From Clonostachys chloroleuca (taxonomy: Eukaryota; Ascomycota; Sordariomycetes; Hypocreales; Bionectriaceae), in contig JBANAY010000001.1 in assembly GCA_037952775.1 (NCBI GenBank), positions 5,084,001 to 5,148,000 on the forward strand: DNA of 64,000 bases, in the 5' to 3' direction. The first letter of the stretch is position 1; each line of letters opens with the position of its first letter. Below, piece after piece: positions 38,690-50,548 of this stretch. The translations under genes were made by a program, and so were the position numbers. The notes below the pieces were generated by a model, which worked only from the letters and a program-made list of their open reading frames with translations, made no database searches and had not been told where the DNA came from.

Positions 38690-39527
38690 ATCACAGGCAA
38701 GCTGCCGAAAACTGGAAGAAGGTACGAGGTAATAAAGGCCATATTATTAAGCTCGGAAAGCTTTTTCCGTCCCTTATCCTTTGTAATATAGGCCCTAGGC
38801 CCCTATAATATCGCACTATTATCCAAGATACGCAGGGGGCTGCTATTAATACCATCTGTGGGATAACGAGCGACTCAGCTTAGTGATGGTCCATTGTAAA
38901 GTGAAGGAGGCAGCCGGATCTTAGATAGCCACATCAAGCCATCATTCAAGCATATTGCTCGCCTGAGCGACAGCCCGGTCCAGGCAAATACGATATTGTG
39001 TATCTCGAGCCTTCTCATCCCGTAGAAACGTAACAGTAATCCCACCGCCACCTAACAGAATCTGCAGGGCCTCTATAGTAAAATTTATATTACTTATAGT
39101 ATTATATAAAAGAGGAAGTAAAATCAATTAACAGACCGACAGTTCAGCACCTTATATAGGCCCCCGAAGCCTCATACAGTAACCCAACCGCTCTATTACC
39201 ACCCGGTCCGGACAGTAGCCGCATAAGCTATATATATATAAGTTGCTAACTCGCCTGGGAGAGTACAGGGTCTATCTTACCGCCTGACGCTTGCCTTCTT
39301 ACAGCCCCAACGGGCTCAATAGAGCTTCGGTGTAAAGAAGCCCGTATTCATTACAAAGCTCCCATTAGATACAGCAAAAAAAAGCATACATACAAGGTCG
39401 AGAGCCAGATTGCGAGAACTTATTAACACTCTCAAAATCTTCCAAAAGCTCCTTCACATAACCCTAACTATTATCCATCAAGCCTTGAACTATCGTCTCT
39501 TCATAACTAATCCTCTATTTTCGTCCC
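38690..39527 (-). repeat. Dispersed direct repeat, copy 2 (about 840 bp)
   Basis: Best preserved copy. On minus the leader holds a GC-rich block (CCCGGTCCGGACAGTAGCCG on plus), TAAGCTATATATATATAAG, and the start of a frame with LLGGGGITVTFLRDEKARD. The repeat ends abruptly at both sides; flanks differ from copy 1. The frame continues for about 130 codons if TAA/TAG are read as former Gln codons. Confidence 0.75.
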
Positions 39528-39900
39528 AGTCGTAGCTAATATCTCCGGTAGACCTCTACTACTTTGTTAATCGAATAACACCATACCCCGGCTCCTTTCA
39601 TATTACCGAGAACCCATTGAGCAGCTGGATAGCAGTGCCTAATACGCCCGAGTGAGGACACTATCCATAATAGTGCGTCTCGCGGGATTTTAACTGGGTA
39701 ACTATAAAATTGCTCAAGGAACTTAGGCAAATCCTAACTATATACAACCTTTGCACCCTGCGTAATAGTCTCGAGGAGTCTCTCGTAGTAGAAAACGGCT
39801 GAAAATAAAGCCTCGATATCTTTCACCCTTCAGTACTCGAGAGTATATACGAAGTCCGCTAGTAAAGCTTAGTATAGTCTCAGCGAATACCTAAGTGGTA
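39528..39900 (-). pseudogene. Unrecognised ORF remnant on minus
   Basis: The minus frame at 39,730-39,536 (64 codons) reads PKFLEQFYSYPVKIPRDALLW and continues upstream with Gln-type stops. It sits directly upstream of repeat copy 2, in the same orientation. No family recognised. Confidence 0.25.
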
Positions 39901-41440
39901 TATATATATATATCCCTTGAAGCCAATCCAGTATCTGCCCTGTGACTTATAATTACTATTACTACAAGAGAATATCTATTACCTCCCTACTCCAAAGTAA
40001 ACTAATTATCAGGGGCTTAATAAAGTTAAGCTGAAAGAGATCACTAAGAATTACTATATTATTATTAGTTAACAGCTTCGTGTTGAATATATACTGTAGG
40101 TTATCCATTGCTCCACCAGCAAACTTACATAACCCCCGGAGTAGTAATACTTAGTATATCTCTGCCTTTAGGTCCTCGGCCAGCTCTACTATCTTAATTA
40201 TATATAATTATTAGAAGAGCTTGTACTATATATCCAGCTTCCTCTCGATCGAGGCTGTTACTGAAAAATTACTTAAGTTACCCTCAATATACAGGTAAAG
40301 GAACTAAACTGATACTAAGAACTAATAGCAGGTTTCTATATCTAATTCCTATTATAGGTTAGTTACCTACTGGAGCTATTAATACAGGAGACTTATAAGT
40401 ATATTAGTAATTAAAATTACCCAGTAGATAGCTATTTATATCCCCTTATCTAGTATAGTTCGCTAGTACAGCCGATCTAAGCCTCTACTATACTATAAGT
40501 TAATACCCCTCCCTATATTCCGGATAAATTGCTATTAATACTTCTACCTCGCTTTATATATACTATAGGCTATAAAATCTGTAGTACTGAATTTATCTCC
40601 GTAATACTTAATATCGGCCTTAGGTATAAGCTTAAGTCTGACTCTATATTTATAAATATATTAGATATAGGAGTCAGTAAGTACTACTATGAAGAACTTA
40701 TTATCTAGTGTCTTTCGAATAATATAGATAAGAGGTAAATACTTAATCTGTATCTAACTAGACCCCTCCTATTAGTTAGCCGGGATAAGGTAGTACTACT
40801 ATTCCTCTTTATCTGGTAGTCTTACTAGCAGACTATTAATATCCTAATATATTCGCTCGACCGTCTAATATATATAAGCAAAAGTATATAATATTATTAT
40901 AGGCTTTTTACTTAGTTAATTAACTTCTTATAAAAGATTTAACTAGCTTAGGGGGGTTATTAACTAATAATACCTCTATATCTGGAGATAGTAGCAGCAG
41001 GACAGGGGCAGTAGAAGACTCAGGATTATTTTCTGTTACGGGGGAGGGCGGCTGTCTTAGTCTGCTGAATATTTCCCGAGAGAGGGACAGGTAAACTGTT
41101 ATCAGTATAATAAATAAGTTAGAGCTAGTGGTGGCTGGGAGACCGTCAGAACTATGTACCTACGCTAGGTTTTTATAGAAAGGCAGACAAGGTAACCAGA
41201 TACAGCCGCAAAGTGCAAGTCATAGAGCAGGCTATATAGATATTTGTACCTACCTGTAGACTCTTATAACCTAACTTGGTTTATGAAAAGAGCATAGATT
41301 ATATAAGTATATCCGTTATATATACAGGGATATCAGGGACTACAGATCGATAGCTCGAACAGTATACAAACGCTCGTCCCGGTTTTTACACTGCCCCCCA
41401 GAAGGCGCACAAGGGGGTCTAAATATACAGTATCCTATCC
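39901..41440. other. Moderate RIP region without assigned gene
   Basis: AT-rich sequence with scattered stops in all frames. Nothing specific could be identified. Confidence 0.4.
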
Positions 41441-41460
41441 TACCAGGATAACTCTAAAGG

Positions 41461-41508
41461 TTTATACCCCTAGGGACCCTCTATATAGAAGGTCCCCAGG
41501 GGTATAAG
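41461..41508. repeat. Palindrome 1 of a tandem pair
   Basis: Two 20-nt arms flank the centre CTATATAG (41481-41488) and pair at 17 of 20 positions. The left arm begins TTTATACCCC and the right arm ends GGGGTATAAG. The centre of the second palindrome lies exactly 80 bp away. Confidence 0.85.
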
Positions 41509-41540
41509 TAATATAGCAAATAACCCAGACCTACAAAAGG

Positions 41541-41588
41541 TTCATACCCCTGGGGACCTTCTATATAGAAGGTCCCCAGAGGTACGAG
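41541..41588. repeat. Palindrome 2 of a tandem pair
   Basis: Same architecture as palindrome 1, centred on CTATATAG at 41561-41568, arms pairing at 17 of 20 positions. The mismatches fall at different places from those in palindrome 1. Together the two form an 80-bp tandem duplication, located upstream of the plus-strand pseudogene. Confidence 0.85.
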
Positions 41589-41749
41589 TTATTTATAGGT
41601 CTACTACTATTTCTAGGCGCTTACTACTCCTGTTCTCTTTACTAGGATCTGGCTCTCTCTATTACGGATTATAATAATAGTCTCTTACCCCGATCCAGAT
41701 CCCTCGACAGGTTTACTACGGCTGATTCTTTCGAATAGAGACCACAGGG

Positions 41750-44560
41750 AGGCTATAGATATATATTTGAAATTTTTCAATCTGACCGAGTATAGCGACC
41801 AGTATTATATATACCATATTACCAGCTCACCGTGCTGCCCTTCTGGCCTTAATATTACCACAGTTAAGCAAGATATAAGACAAACGTACAACAAGATATT
41901 TGGAGCTAGGTATTAGGTCTTCGGCCTGTATATACAAATTATTCACCACAAGATTAACCCATACTAATACTGTTATAGGCACGAACGCGGCTCTCCAGTA
42001 AAACCGAATAGTTATTCATATACCGACTGGAATAGCGAGGGCTGATAGCAAGAATAAACTAGTCTTCTAAAACGCATAACAATCGAGCAATAAGAGCCTA
42101 TTAAGGCTAACAAGGGCAAACGGGGCTCTAGCAGTCAGGCAAAGCGGAGGCATATCGCTAGCAATTCCAGTAATAGTACAAGCCGAGCCAAGCGGATGCA
42201 TATCGATAATAATACCGAACTTAATAACAAGAGCGAGAGCGATAAGAGCAATAAGAGCTCAAGCAGTCGGGCTAACTCAGAGGCTAGAAGCGAGAGTAAG
42301 ACCAATAACGAAGGAGACAGCGAGAGCAATCCTGGAGAGACTTATAATAAGGTCCCAGTTCCTGATCCCCTCAACGCTTTTATCGAGCTGTTCGTCAAGA
42401 AAGTCGAGAGTAGCTTGAAGAAGCTGAAGAAACAATAGTATGAAAAAACAAGGAAAAATGCGAATATTGGCCGTCAACTCATTGAACAGCTAGAGAAAGT
42501 GAAGGATAATTATAGTTTGGAGCTTGAGTCCATTCTTCACACTTTTCAAACGCAACAGAAGTCGGTAATATGGCTAGCTGAGCTTTATTATTGCCATATC
42601 TCGTTTAGACGACGTCGAATTAATCCAGCATATTCCGAGACAGGTAATTGCAATCGGGAAACACTTATTAAAAGGAAAGAGACTTTTTATAAGCTTTTAA
42701 GCTTAGTAATTAATAGTCTTAAGCCGAAATAGGGAGTATATACCAGTTTGGTATATAACGCGCTCGAAGGTACGGAGGCAGTCTTACTCTATCGTTAAGG
42801 TACTAACAGTCGCAGAAACAAAGTTCAAAGCATCAGGGCTATATAAATCCATACAGAAAGCCAGCTGTATTAACACTATAAAACTAATAGTAGAACAACT
42901 ATTAAATAAAAAGCAGATTCCACAGATTCTTATACTAAAAGATATACTTATACTAAACCCAGTATTCTTTATTATATATATTATAGATATTTCGTAAGTC
43001 ACTGTATAATAAATAATCATAGTTTAATAACTAATAACGCTTAGACCGATAGAAGCCTTCGCAGATCTTAATATTGCTGATCTTAGATAATATAATATCC
43101 TGGAAGAAGTACGGAAGTACCGGACAAATTTAAGAGAGCTTGGCCTAGAGTATAGAAAAATACTGTTATCTGTACTCTTAAAGCTTCAGTCTAATCTGAA
43201 ACTAGATATATTACAGAATAACTATTTTATAATTTGCTTATTAGTTTATATTAATAGGCACCGTAGGGATAATAATTCTAACTAGTAAATAGTAATAAAA
43301 CCTCTAGTCCAGAGGAGGGTTAGTTCCCTTCTATTAACTGTACAGCGGGCCGTCTGAACTAGGCAAGGGAAGAAAGCTTAGTTTTTACGATAAGCGGTGC
43401 TAATACTAACAGTAGTCTTAAGGTATAACCCACTTCAGCCGAGGCGGAGACTTTATTAAATAATAATAATATCCCTTAATTCAATACTACTCAGACTACC
43501 AACTATAGGCTTATAAACTAAAGTGCAGATAAGGTTAATCCTACGAGAGACTCGGGCTTACTATACAATCAGATTAGCCCGCTATTTACTCTATCGAGTT
43601 TCATTAGTACTAATACTGATGCTGAAAGGGGCCCAGAGGCGCCTTTGAGACTTCCATCCGACGAGATAAGTATATAAAATATAATTAAGTATTCCTCCCC
43701 TACCTACTCAGACTTTCAAGGTATAAGGATAAACTTCAATAACTCCATAACGGTAGTTACCTCAAATTACCCTGATACAGTAGACAGCTATAAGTAGCAG
43801 AGAGTGTTACCCCCTATTAAGCAGTTACTTTATATTATAGACAATCAGAGTTAAGAACTACCTAGTCTGCTTTTCTCTGAGCTATATATTAAAAATATAT
43901 TTAAGAATAAAATACTAGGTATCCCCACTAAGTATTCTAGCGCACTATACTTACCGGGTAGTATTACTATAGTACCTATAGCAGTACTAGTACTGAATTC
44001 TAGTAAAAGCCTTGAAGTAGTTAGAGTAACTAGTCCTGGTAATATATCTCTCTTATTAACTAATATATATACTATTACTCAGGGGGGTAAATTTATTTAG
44101 GATATATTAAACCTAAGACTATATAATAGTGAACTTCCGATAGATTTTTTTTAATATAATTTAGGAAATAGATTCAACTAATATTATTCTGAAGTAATAC
44201 TGAAATCTGTTCTTACCTTCCTCCGTATTACCTTCTTTTACCTCCTTAAATACTACTATTATCCCTCCTATAACTAGTAAACCCAAGCCGGTATACCAGT
44301 CTGATATCTATATATTACCCTCGGATCTGATTGAAATATAAGTTATATTCAAGAGAAGAAATACTAGCCTAATAGAGCCTAATTTCATAAAGAAGCTACT
44401 ACAGTCTAATCCATATATATACAGCCTATATAATTAGCTCTTACTAAGTTTCAGCTATATATCAGCTAAGATTTATTTTATATAATCAGCTTTAATCTAA
44501 TCAGCCCAGGAGAAATAGTATACTTTCTATAGTACTTACCCTTTTTTAGATAAATACTAT
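41750..44560 (+). pseudogene. RIP-killed long gene, Ser/Asn/Gln-rich with coiled coil
   Basis: Plus-strand coding can be followed over about 2.8 kb, interrupted by TAA/TAG at Gln-like sites. It starts with an ordered segment (LTEYSDQYYIYHITSS), then a low-complexity Ser/Asn/Glu/Lys tract (about 42,160-42,340), then a helical stretch (LNAFIELFVKKVESSLKKL and QLIEQLEKVKDNYSLELE) to 42,730. A later segment (43,650-44,200) is a clean frame with ordered sequence such as SALYLPGSITIVPIAV. One or more introns or indels may separate these parts, since I did not check continuity between 42,730 and 43,600. No family recognised. The first two open pieces (42,196-42,438 and 42,499-42,732) are what survives of it as ORFs. 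Confidence 0.5.
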
Positions 44561-45400
44561 TAAAAACTTTATATATAATTCTGGGTAGCTATATTTATAT
44601 ATAGCTACCTCTTTATTAGTTTCTTTTATTAGTGAAATATATTTAATATCTTTCTAAAGCTTACTAAATAGTCCTGCAGCCTTAGCAGGCAGGTCCAGGA
44701 ATATATATAAGGTATTTAATATTATATAGTAGGTATACAGGGAGAATAAATATAAGATATATCCGGATTAGAGTAAAGGGTATTTATATATATTTATAGT
44801 AAAATAAAATAATATTAGGGAAAGTAGTACCCAGTAAGCTATAAAGTAAAGATATAATATATTCTACTAGATATAGTTCTGATAAACCGTAGTATATCAG
44901 TCCAGGTAGGGGGAGAAAATCTATATAGACTGATTATATAATATACTGCTATATACAAATTGAAGGCTTAACCCGTAATATTACTCCTCTTACTTTATGC
45001 TAGTTGAAGGCTCTAGGCTATTCGTAAGTAGGAGAGAGGGCTATAAATATACTGATATATATACCCGCGATAGCTATATGTAAACAGCGCCATCCTTATT
45101 AATCCCTCTTCGGAGAGTACTTAGCTAATCCTAAGTTTTATAAGAAGGGGGGCTCGAAGTAATACAGCTGAATTAAACAGCTACAGCTGGGGGATTAAAC
45201 ACTAAGTAAGAAGGCAATATTGAGTTAAAAAGATTATGGAGGCTAAGACCAGTTCTATCTCTACTTTAAAATTATTTACTATAATATAGACTAAATAGTT
45301 TTTAAGATAAATTATTCTTCAATTTTGATTCTATATCGACTACTGGATATAGGGGTAGTAATAGCTTAGAAACAGAAAGTATATTAACTTCTCTTGGCTG
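44561..45400. other. Strong RIP region without assigned gene
   Basis: AT-rich, no readable frame that I could support. Confidence 0.4.
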
Positions 45401-46090
45401 GGTGATATTATCTTCTGCAGGTTGTAGCTGCTGTAAAGGCGGCCGGGAAGGAGCCTCTTCTATATTAGGTTACTCAGGTATATTAAGTAAGGTAAGTCTA
45501 GATATTATTCGAACAATCTTGCTCTCATAAAGAGTAACTATAACTATTTCAAACTACTCCTATCTAGTAATATAACTAAATCCAGTAGAGGTATTAGTAG
45601 AAGAAAAAATAATAAGGTATCCAGTTATAAACCTAAACTTAATAGCTCCAGCCTTACTACTATTAATCAAGCTATTAAGCTCTTTTTAGGGTTAACGAAG
45701 TATACCGTAATTATTATACAGAGGGTACCTATAAGAGCTAAGCTGAAATAGCATAATAGGACTAGGATTTCTTAACGCAGAATATAGACGTTTTACGAGT
45801 ATAATAGTCAGTTACAGTCTATTTCCCTAACTTAGATACGTTCGGGCAGGCAAAAAGGGGATTATTGCTCTCTTTATATATTAGGGGCAGGCTTATCTTC
45901 TATACTCCTATAAGCTACTTCTACCTATATATAGTATAGTTATAACCTCGTTTCTTCTAGCTCGGCCTGTATCTCGATATAGACTAAATAAAAATTGCCT
46001 CATCAGGGGTAGTAATTCCATAAGCTTCTGACGTATATAATAAGCCTATTCTTATATATAGGAACTTCTTCCCAGTAAGTAGGCGTTTAG
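45400..46090 (-). pseudogene. RIP-degraded paralogue of the 48-kb gene
   Basis: Aligns collinearly with 48,260-48,920. Shared landmarks on plus are GGAGCCTCTTCT/GGAGGCTCTTCT, CAATTTCCCTGACCT/CTATTTCCCTAACTT, and TCATCAGGGGTAGT/TCGTCAGGGGTAGT followed by CTTCTGACGT. Differences are mainly C-to-T and G-to-A in this copy. On minus it keeps blocks homologous to those of the 48-kb gene (ESKIVRIISRL against ELSIVQTSSIL). This links the RIP island to a surviving paralogue 3 kb away. Confidence 0.7.
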
Positions 46091-47640
46091 TAGTAGTAGA
46101 GGTCTGCTAAGAGGCCTGTTAGTAGGTCTGCGAGCAGATAGAGACTAGTAACTGTTATACTGTCAGCCTATTAATCGCCGAAAATACTGGTACCAAGTAG
46201 CCAGAATAGCTGGCCTCCTATAAGAATCAGCAGGCCGCAAGATGATCGTCAAGCTTAGTATAAAGAGTCCGTATTATACATATAGTAACCTATCTAATAA
46301 TCGAGTAAGTAACAATCTAAGTATAAGCAAGGATATCACACTGAAAATAATACCCGTTGTAAGTAAATAGTCAGCTAAGTGCTTGGTCGGACGCTCCGGG
46401 AGACCTTTAGATATCTGCAGTATTACAATAAAAGCCAGGGTCTGCGAGGTGAAGGGCACGATATACATAAGTTCAAGGGGAGCTCGGTTTTATAGGTATA
46501 GAGCGCATACTGTAACAGCTAAAGCCTTAATACATTTCAGAATTACAGCCTATTTCCACTATTCCCTTTTAATATATAGAACTGCAAAGGGGTAGGTAAT
46601 TACGATGATCTGATCATATTCTCAGAAGAATACTAGAGGAAGTACAAGATTAGGACTTACTTGAATATTAGTAACTCTATATATAGATAGAGTTGCTAAA
46701 GTAAGACGTATGGAGTTTCTCAATATTTGCAGAAGGTTCGTTCTGCTGCTGTTATATATAATATAGAGGATAAGGGCGGTGATTTCCAGAAGTGTCTATC
46801 CTGCTACCAGGAATCGAAACTATCTTTGCTCTAGCTAACGATCGCAGGACTTTAAGTAGACGAAGGTAGTAACAAATGTAATAGAGAGGCTAGATATTAT
46901 ATAGATATCGCTAAGTTAATATATAGAAGTAATATCTATAGTAGTCTTAAGAGAGAACGCGTAGACTGGTTACGACTTATGCAAGTATGAGGGGAGCAGC
47001 CTATACTTATGCTCTGGTCAGAGCTGGGTATAGAGAGAGGTTCGGTGATGAGCGTTCCGCAGGGCTCTGTTAAATAAAAGGACCAATGCAGCTTTGTGTG
47101 GAACCGCGATGATAAGGCTACTGGTTCTATTTATGCTTTTAAATGGGCTCGTACTAAGAATGACTCCACAACATCAAACAGCGCGTAATTAATGAGATAA
47201 GAGGGCTAATACGAAGACGGTTGTGTACCTCTACTCCCTCATGGGTTGTTAATCTCAGGGGTTGGGAGGATCATGACTGATGGCGGACGAAGGCTGTATT
47301 GTCCAGGGGCGTTCTACGCCTATATGATCAAGTAGATTAAATAGCACCTTGGATACAGGAGCCTCGTGTGAAGATTTGCTAAATGATACTATCAAGATGG
47401 CCCGCAGGGGAATTGCAGAGTAATGAATATAGTTTTGCTTAATCTTCATGATGGCAGACTAGATACGGTAAGGACTAACAGGCGTACTCTTGGCTATTTC
47501 TTAACCCTCTTATTCTAATTACGTTCACTCCTACAGCCGTCTTTCAACGCCTCTTTCCCAGCCTCCTTTTCTTGAGGAGATCGTCCGCCCATTGAACGCC
47601 AAAATTAGAATATAGGAAGGAAAAGAAAAGAACTGTGTTT
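46091..47640. other. Transition from RIP DNA to normal GC
   Basis: AT content falls stepwise, with the switch near 47.0-47.2 kb. Short ORFs on both strands (46.3-46.6, 47.3-47.4 kb) have no motif and overlap each other. No gene supported. Confidence 0.4.
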
Positions 47641-47747
47641 AGTTCTCTCTGATGAAGTTGAGCCCGTACTTGGCTTCTTCGCTTGGTGGCAATGGCTCAG
47701 AAATAGTGCTCATATCAATTACCCCTCGCTGCTCTGGATTGTCTGCC

Positions 47748-48753
47748 TTAGTTGTCGTTAGGTTCGAAGTTAATAATTGTAGGATTGCCAGACTCGCCTT
47801 GGCCCAAATCGATCCCAGCAGGGGTGCTTGGGGGAGTTTGGGGAGGCTGCTGCTGGCCTCTCTCTTCTCCTCCTGGGAGGTTTGTGGTATTGTTGTTCCT
47901 TTCAATTTCTCCTGGCTGCCCAGGGATGTCTTCCATAGAAGTGGTATTCTCCATCTCAAATGGATAATCGGAGTGTGCCAATCTACCCACGTCTATATGG
48001 CCTGAGGAATATTGAGGGCGAGAGGAATTATCGGTGCCGTTGGTTTCCTTGTCATTGTTCTCCGTATCCTGAGATAGTTTTATGATTAGCTTGAGCCACC
48101 TAGGATGCATACAACCATACTTCGAACGAATGAATTGTTGTTGCGCCGCCTCTGAACTCTACATCAGTCAAGAGTTGACTTACAGTAGTTCCGTTGTCAT
48201 CGTGAGCTGGAGAGAATCCTGAAATGGGCGATGGTACCATGTCGGGCTGTCCTGGGATGTCGTCCATAGACGTTGTTCTATCCATCTCAGCTTGTGGCGG
48301 CTGGGATAGCGGCTGCGGAGGAGGCTCTTCTTTATTAAGTCGCCCAGGCATATTGAGTGAGTCTAGTATCGACGAGGTTTGAACAATGCTGAGCTCGCGT
48401 AGAATGGCTGTGACTACTTCTGACTACCGCTGTTTAGTAACCAGCAACTTGAACACGGAAAGGCATTCGTGGAGAGAACAAGGGTATACACTTACGAATC
48501 TAAACTCAACAGTCCATTCCTTGTTATTAATGTTCTTTGATCAGGTCTGCACGGCTCGTCGTAAGGTCACTTGGGTGTATTGAGATCGTTGTAGGACAGT
48601 CAGGATGGCTTGTAAGATCTGAGCTAAAGCAGCACAATGGGAGAGGAATATGTCAATTTTCAATGGTGCAGACAACTTGCAAGATGGCCAATTGTGGTCA
48701 ATTTCCCTGACCTGGGGAGACAAGGGGGAATTGTTGCTCTTCTTATATGTCAC
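47748..48753 (-). pseudogene. Hypothetical gene with one in-frame TGA, intact splice sites
   Basis: Three minus-strand exons share frame: 48753-48496, 48423-48184 and 48068-47748 (stop). The introns are 72 nt (GTAAGT, branch ACTAA, CGGTAG) and 115 nt (GTAAGT, TCTCAG). The first exon is interrupted by TGA at 48543-48541; the RIP-damaged paralogue at 45.4-46.1 kb has a sense codon there. The middle exon reads AILRELSIVQTSSIL then a Pro/Gln tract. The block DRTTSMDDIPGQP in exon 2 recurs as ENTTSMEDIPGQP in exon 3, so the acidic C-terminal tail arose by internal duplication. Upstream coding (FDLVHIKMQLKLEEKRL, 48,815-48,870) belongs to the same family. The helical part followed by a disordered acidic tail would suit a transcription regulator, but no DNA-binding domain was seen and no start codon is fixed. 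Confidence 0.45.
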
Positions 48754-48814
48754 GGCCCGCTCGTCTAGTACTCAATCGTCCGAGGCAAATCTGCCCATGC
48801 ATAGGATGGCTGCA

Positions 48815-49010
48815 ACCTCTTTTCTTCCAGTTTGAGCTGCATCTTGATATGGACAAGATCGAACGTGTCTCGTCAGGGGTAGTGTTTCCACGAACGAACT
48901 TCTGACGTGGTCCGCATTGAGCTAAGGCAACTCACGGCCGCGGCCACCCTACTGCATGCATGTTGGCTGTATCCTTGTCGAAGGGAAGGTACAAGTAAGC
49001 TTCCCAATAT
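48815..49010 (-). repeat. Local gene-fragment repeat, copy A
   Basis: Contains CATCTTGATATGGA, a TCGTCAGGG block, GACGTGG and GGCTGTATCCTTGT in order, as in copy C at 49,575-49,745. On minus it encodes FDLVHIKMQLKLEE. Confidence 0.7.
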
Positions 49011-49229
49011 GTGTGTTACTACCAAAGGCATGGCCTTCCCACTCGGGGCAAGCCATTGATTGAATATATTGGCCAATTCAGCGCCGGATATCCCACCCCA
49101 ATTCCCGCCAAGCTGCCTATACGACCGTTCGGTAGATTCTCACGTTTTCTATCCGAGGTTTAAAATACAAGTGTCAAGCCAGATCTGAATAGGCCAGGTT
49201 TGACACTGGCGAAGTCTTATCCAAAAATT

Positions 49230-49290
49230 GTCCCTGTGCCGTTCCTTCCCTCGAATGCATACTAGTTGGCTGTATCCTTGTCTCCTTGGT
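49230..49290 (-). repeat. Local gene-fragment repeat, copy B (partial)
   Basis: Only the end part (CGTTCCTTCC, GAATGCATACTAGTTGGCTG, TATCCTTGT) is shared with copies A and C. Confidence 0.55.
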
Positions 49291-49574
49291 GTTGACATGC
49301 AGCCACACGAGCCAGCTCAGACTCACCACTTGTTGATATATCTCCGAGAAGGGCAATTGTATCTAAACTACTGTTGGTTAACCCAATTGTTCTCTATTTG
49401 GAAAGAGTCAGACTTACCCCTTTCGAGGATAAGCTATCGATTGAGCAAACAGATCAACTCCGCTCAGAGAGACCCAGTTAACGACAGGAATCATCACACG
49501 GCTAAACGCATGTTCACGCTAGACAAGGCCGTGGCCCCAGTCTCGTAATTGAGGACTGCACACCCGTGCCAAAT

Positions 49575-49745
49575 TCGTTCCTTCCAGCTTGGCTTGCATC
49601 TTGATATGGAATAGATCGAAATTGTCTTGTCAGGGCGGTGTTTCTACGAATGAACTTGACGTGGCCAGTGCGCTAACGCAGAAAATGCATGGCCGCAGCC
49701 TCCTTCATTGATTGCATGCATATTGGTTGTATCCTTGTTTTCGAA
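49575..49745 (-). repeat. Local gene-fragment repeat, copy C
   Basis: Same order of blocks as copy A. On minus it encodes FDLFHIKMQAKLEGTNL, matching FDLVHIKMQLKLEEKRL of copy A at protein level. This shows the segment was coding in both. Confidence 0.7.
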
Positions 49746-50548
49746 CTCGAAGCAGGAGTATACTTATCGAGATCTGATACTTGAGGAAGCATCCCAAGTC
49801 TGGCCAGACCGCATATATTGTGACCGTCCAGTAGTTTTTAACGTGTACCGAGAGTCACACTTCGTCAGGGTGCTGGGCCCAGAAGAAAACTCGATGATCG
49901 CCATATTGGCACTGGGGCTTTCTGCTACTAAATCGCGGTTCATCGAAGTACGGCAACTCTGCAAGCCACTGGAGCTACAGCAACCAGAATGGGTGGGCTT
50001 GCCAGTTTCGAAGAAGACCAGTACGGATCCTGCAAGTCTGCATTTACCCGGCTAGCTGATAGCTGGATGTAGATACGTTTGACTGCATCGCATTGCACAC
50101 ACCAGACGAAATTCAAGCCCACTGCTGCTAATGTGGTCCCCAGTGTGTGGGAAGGGTACATCTCATGCAACCCACGAGTGGACCACCAGGCCGAGTACCC
50201 CGCTACGAAGGCAGTCCTAGATATAGGACTGTGTCTTGCATATGTGCAGTCCCATTTACTGACTCAATTTATCCACTCAACTTGCCAAGTCTGACTTACT
50301 TAGTCCCAGATTGAGGACTAAGATATGCCCAGTCCGTCCGTAAGCAGTCTCGTTGTAGTCAAAGATGAGACTCACTGATGACCGGTCCCAGTTGTGAGAC
50401 TAGCTGTGCACATGGCCGAGCTGCATTAGCGTTCTGCGCTACGTAAGGTGCATTGCTAGTGATTTGCACATGAAGGCTACCAAACATCCTATCTCGAGAA
50501 GTGTGCGGGGTTCCTCACACACAAACTCACGCCACTCGGTCAGAAAAG
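49746..50548. other. Intergenic region, no supported gene
   Basis: Overlapping ORFs of 60-115 codons on both strands have no motifs or convincing starts. The upstream region of the cupin-like gene lies at its right end. Confidence 0.4.

Noticed and set aside
42135..42477. Leu-rich minus ORFs resembling membrane segments
   Set aside because: They are the antisense of the Ser/Asn/Lys-rich stretch of the plus-strand pseudogene.
5600..47200. Mitochondrial DNA insertion or centromere as cause of the AT-richness
   Set aside because: Ghost frames with Gln-to-stop transitions and the loss of CpA/TpG point to RIP; no mitochondrial gene or satellite array was seen. A centromeric location cannot be excluded from sequence alone.
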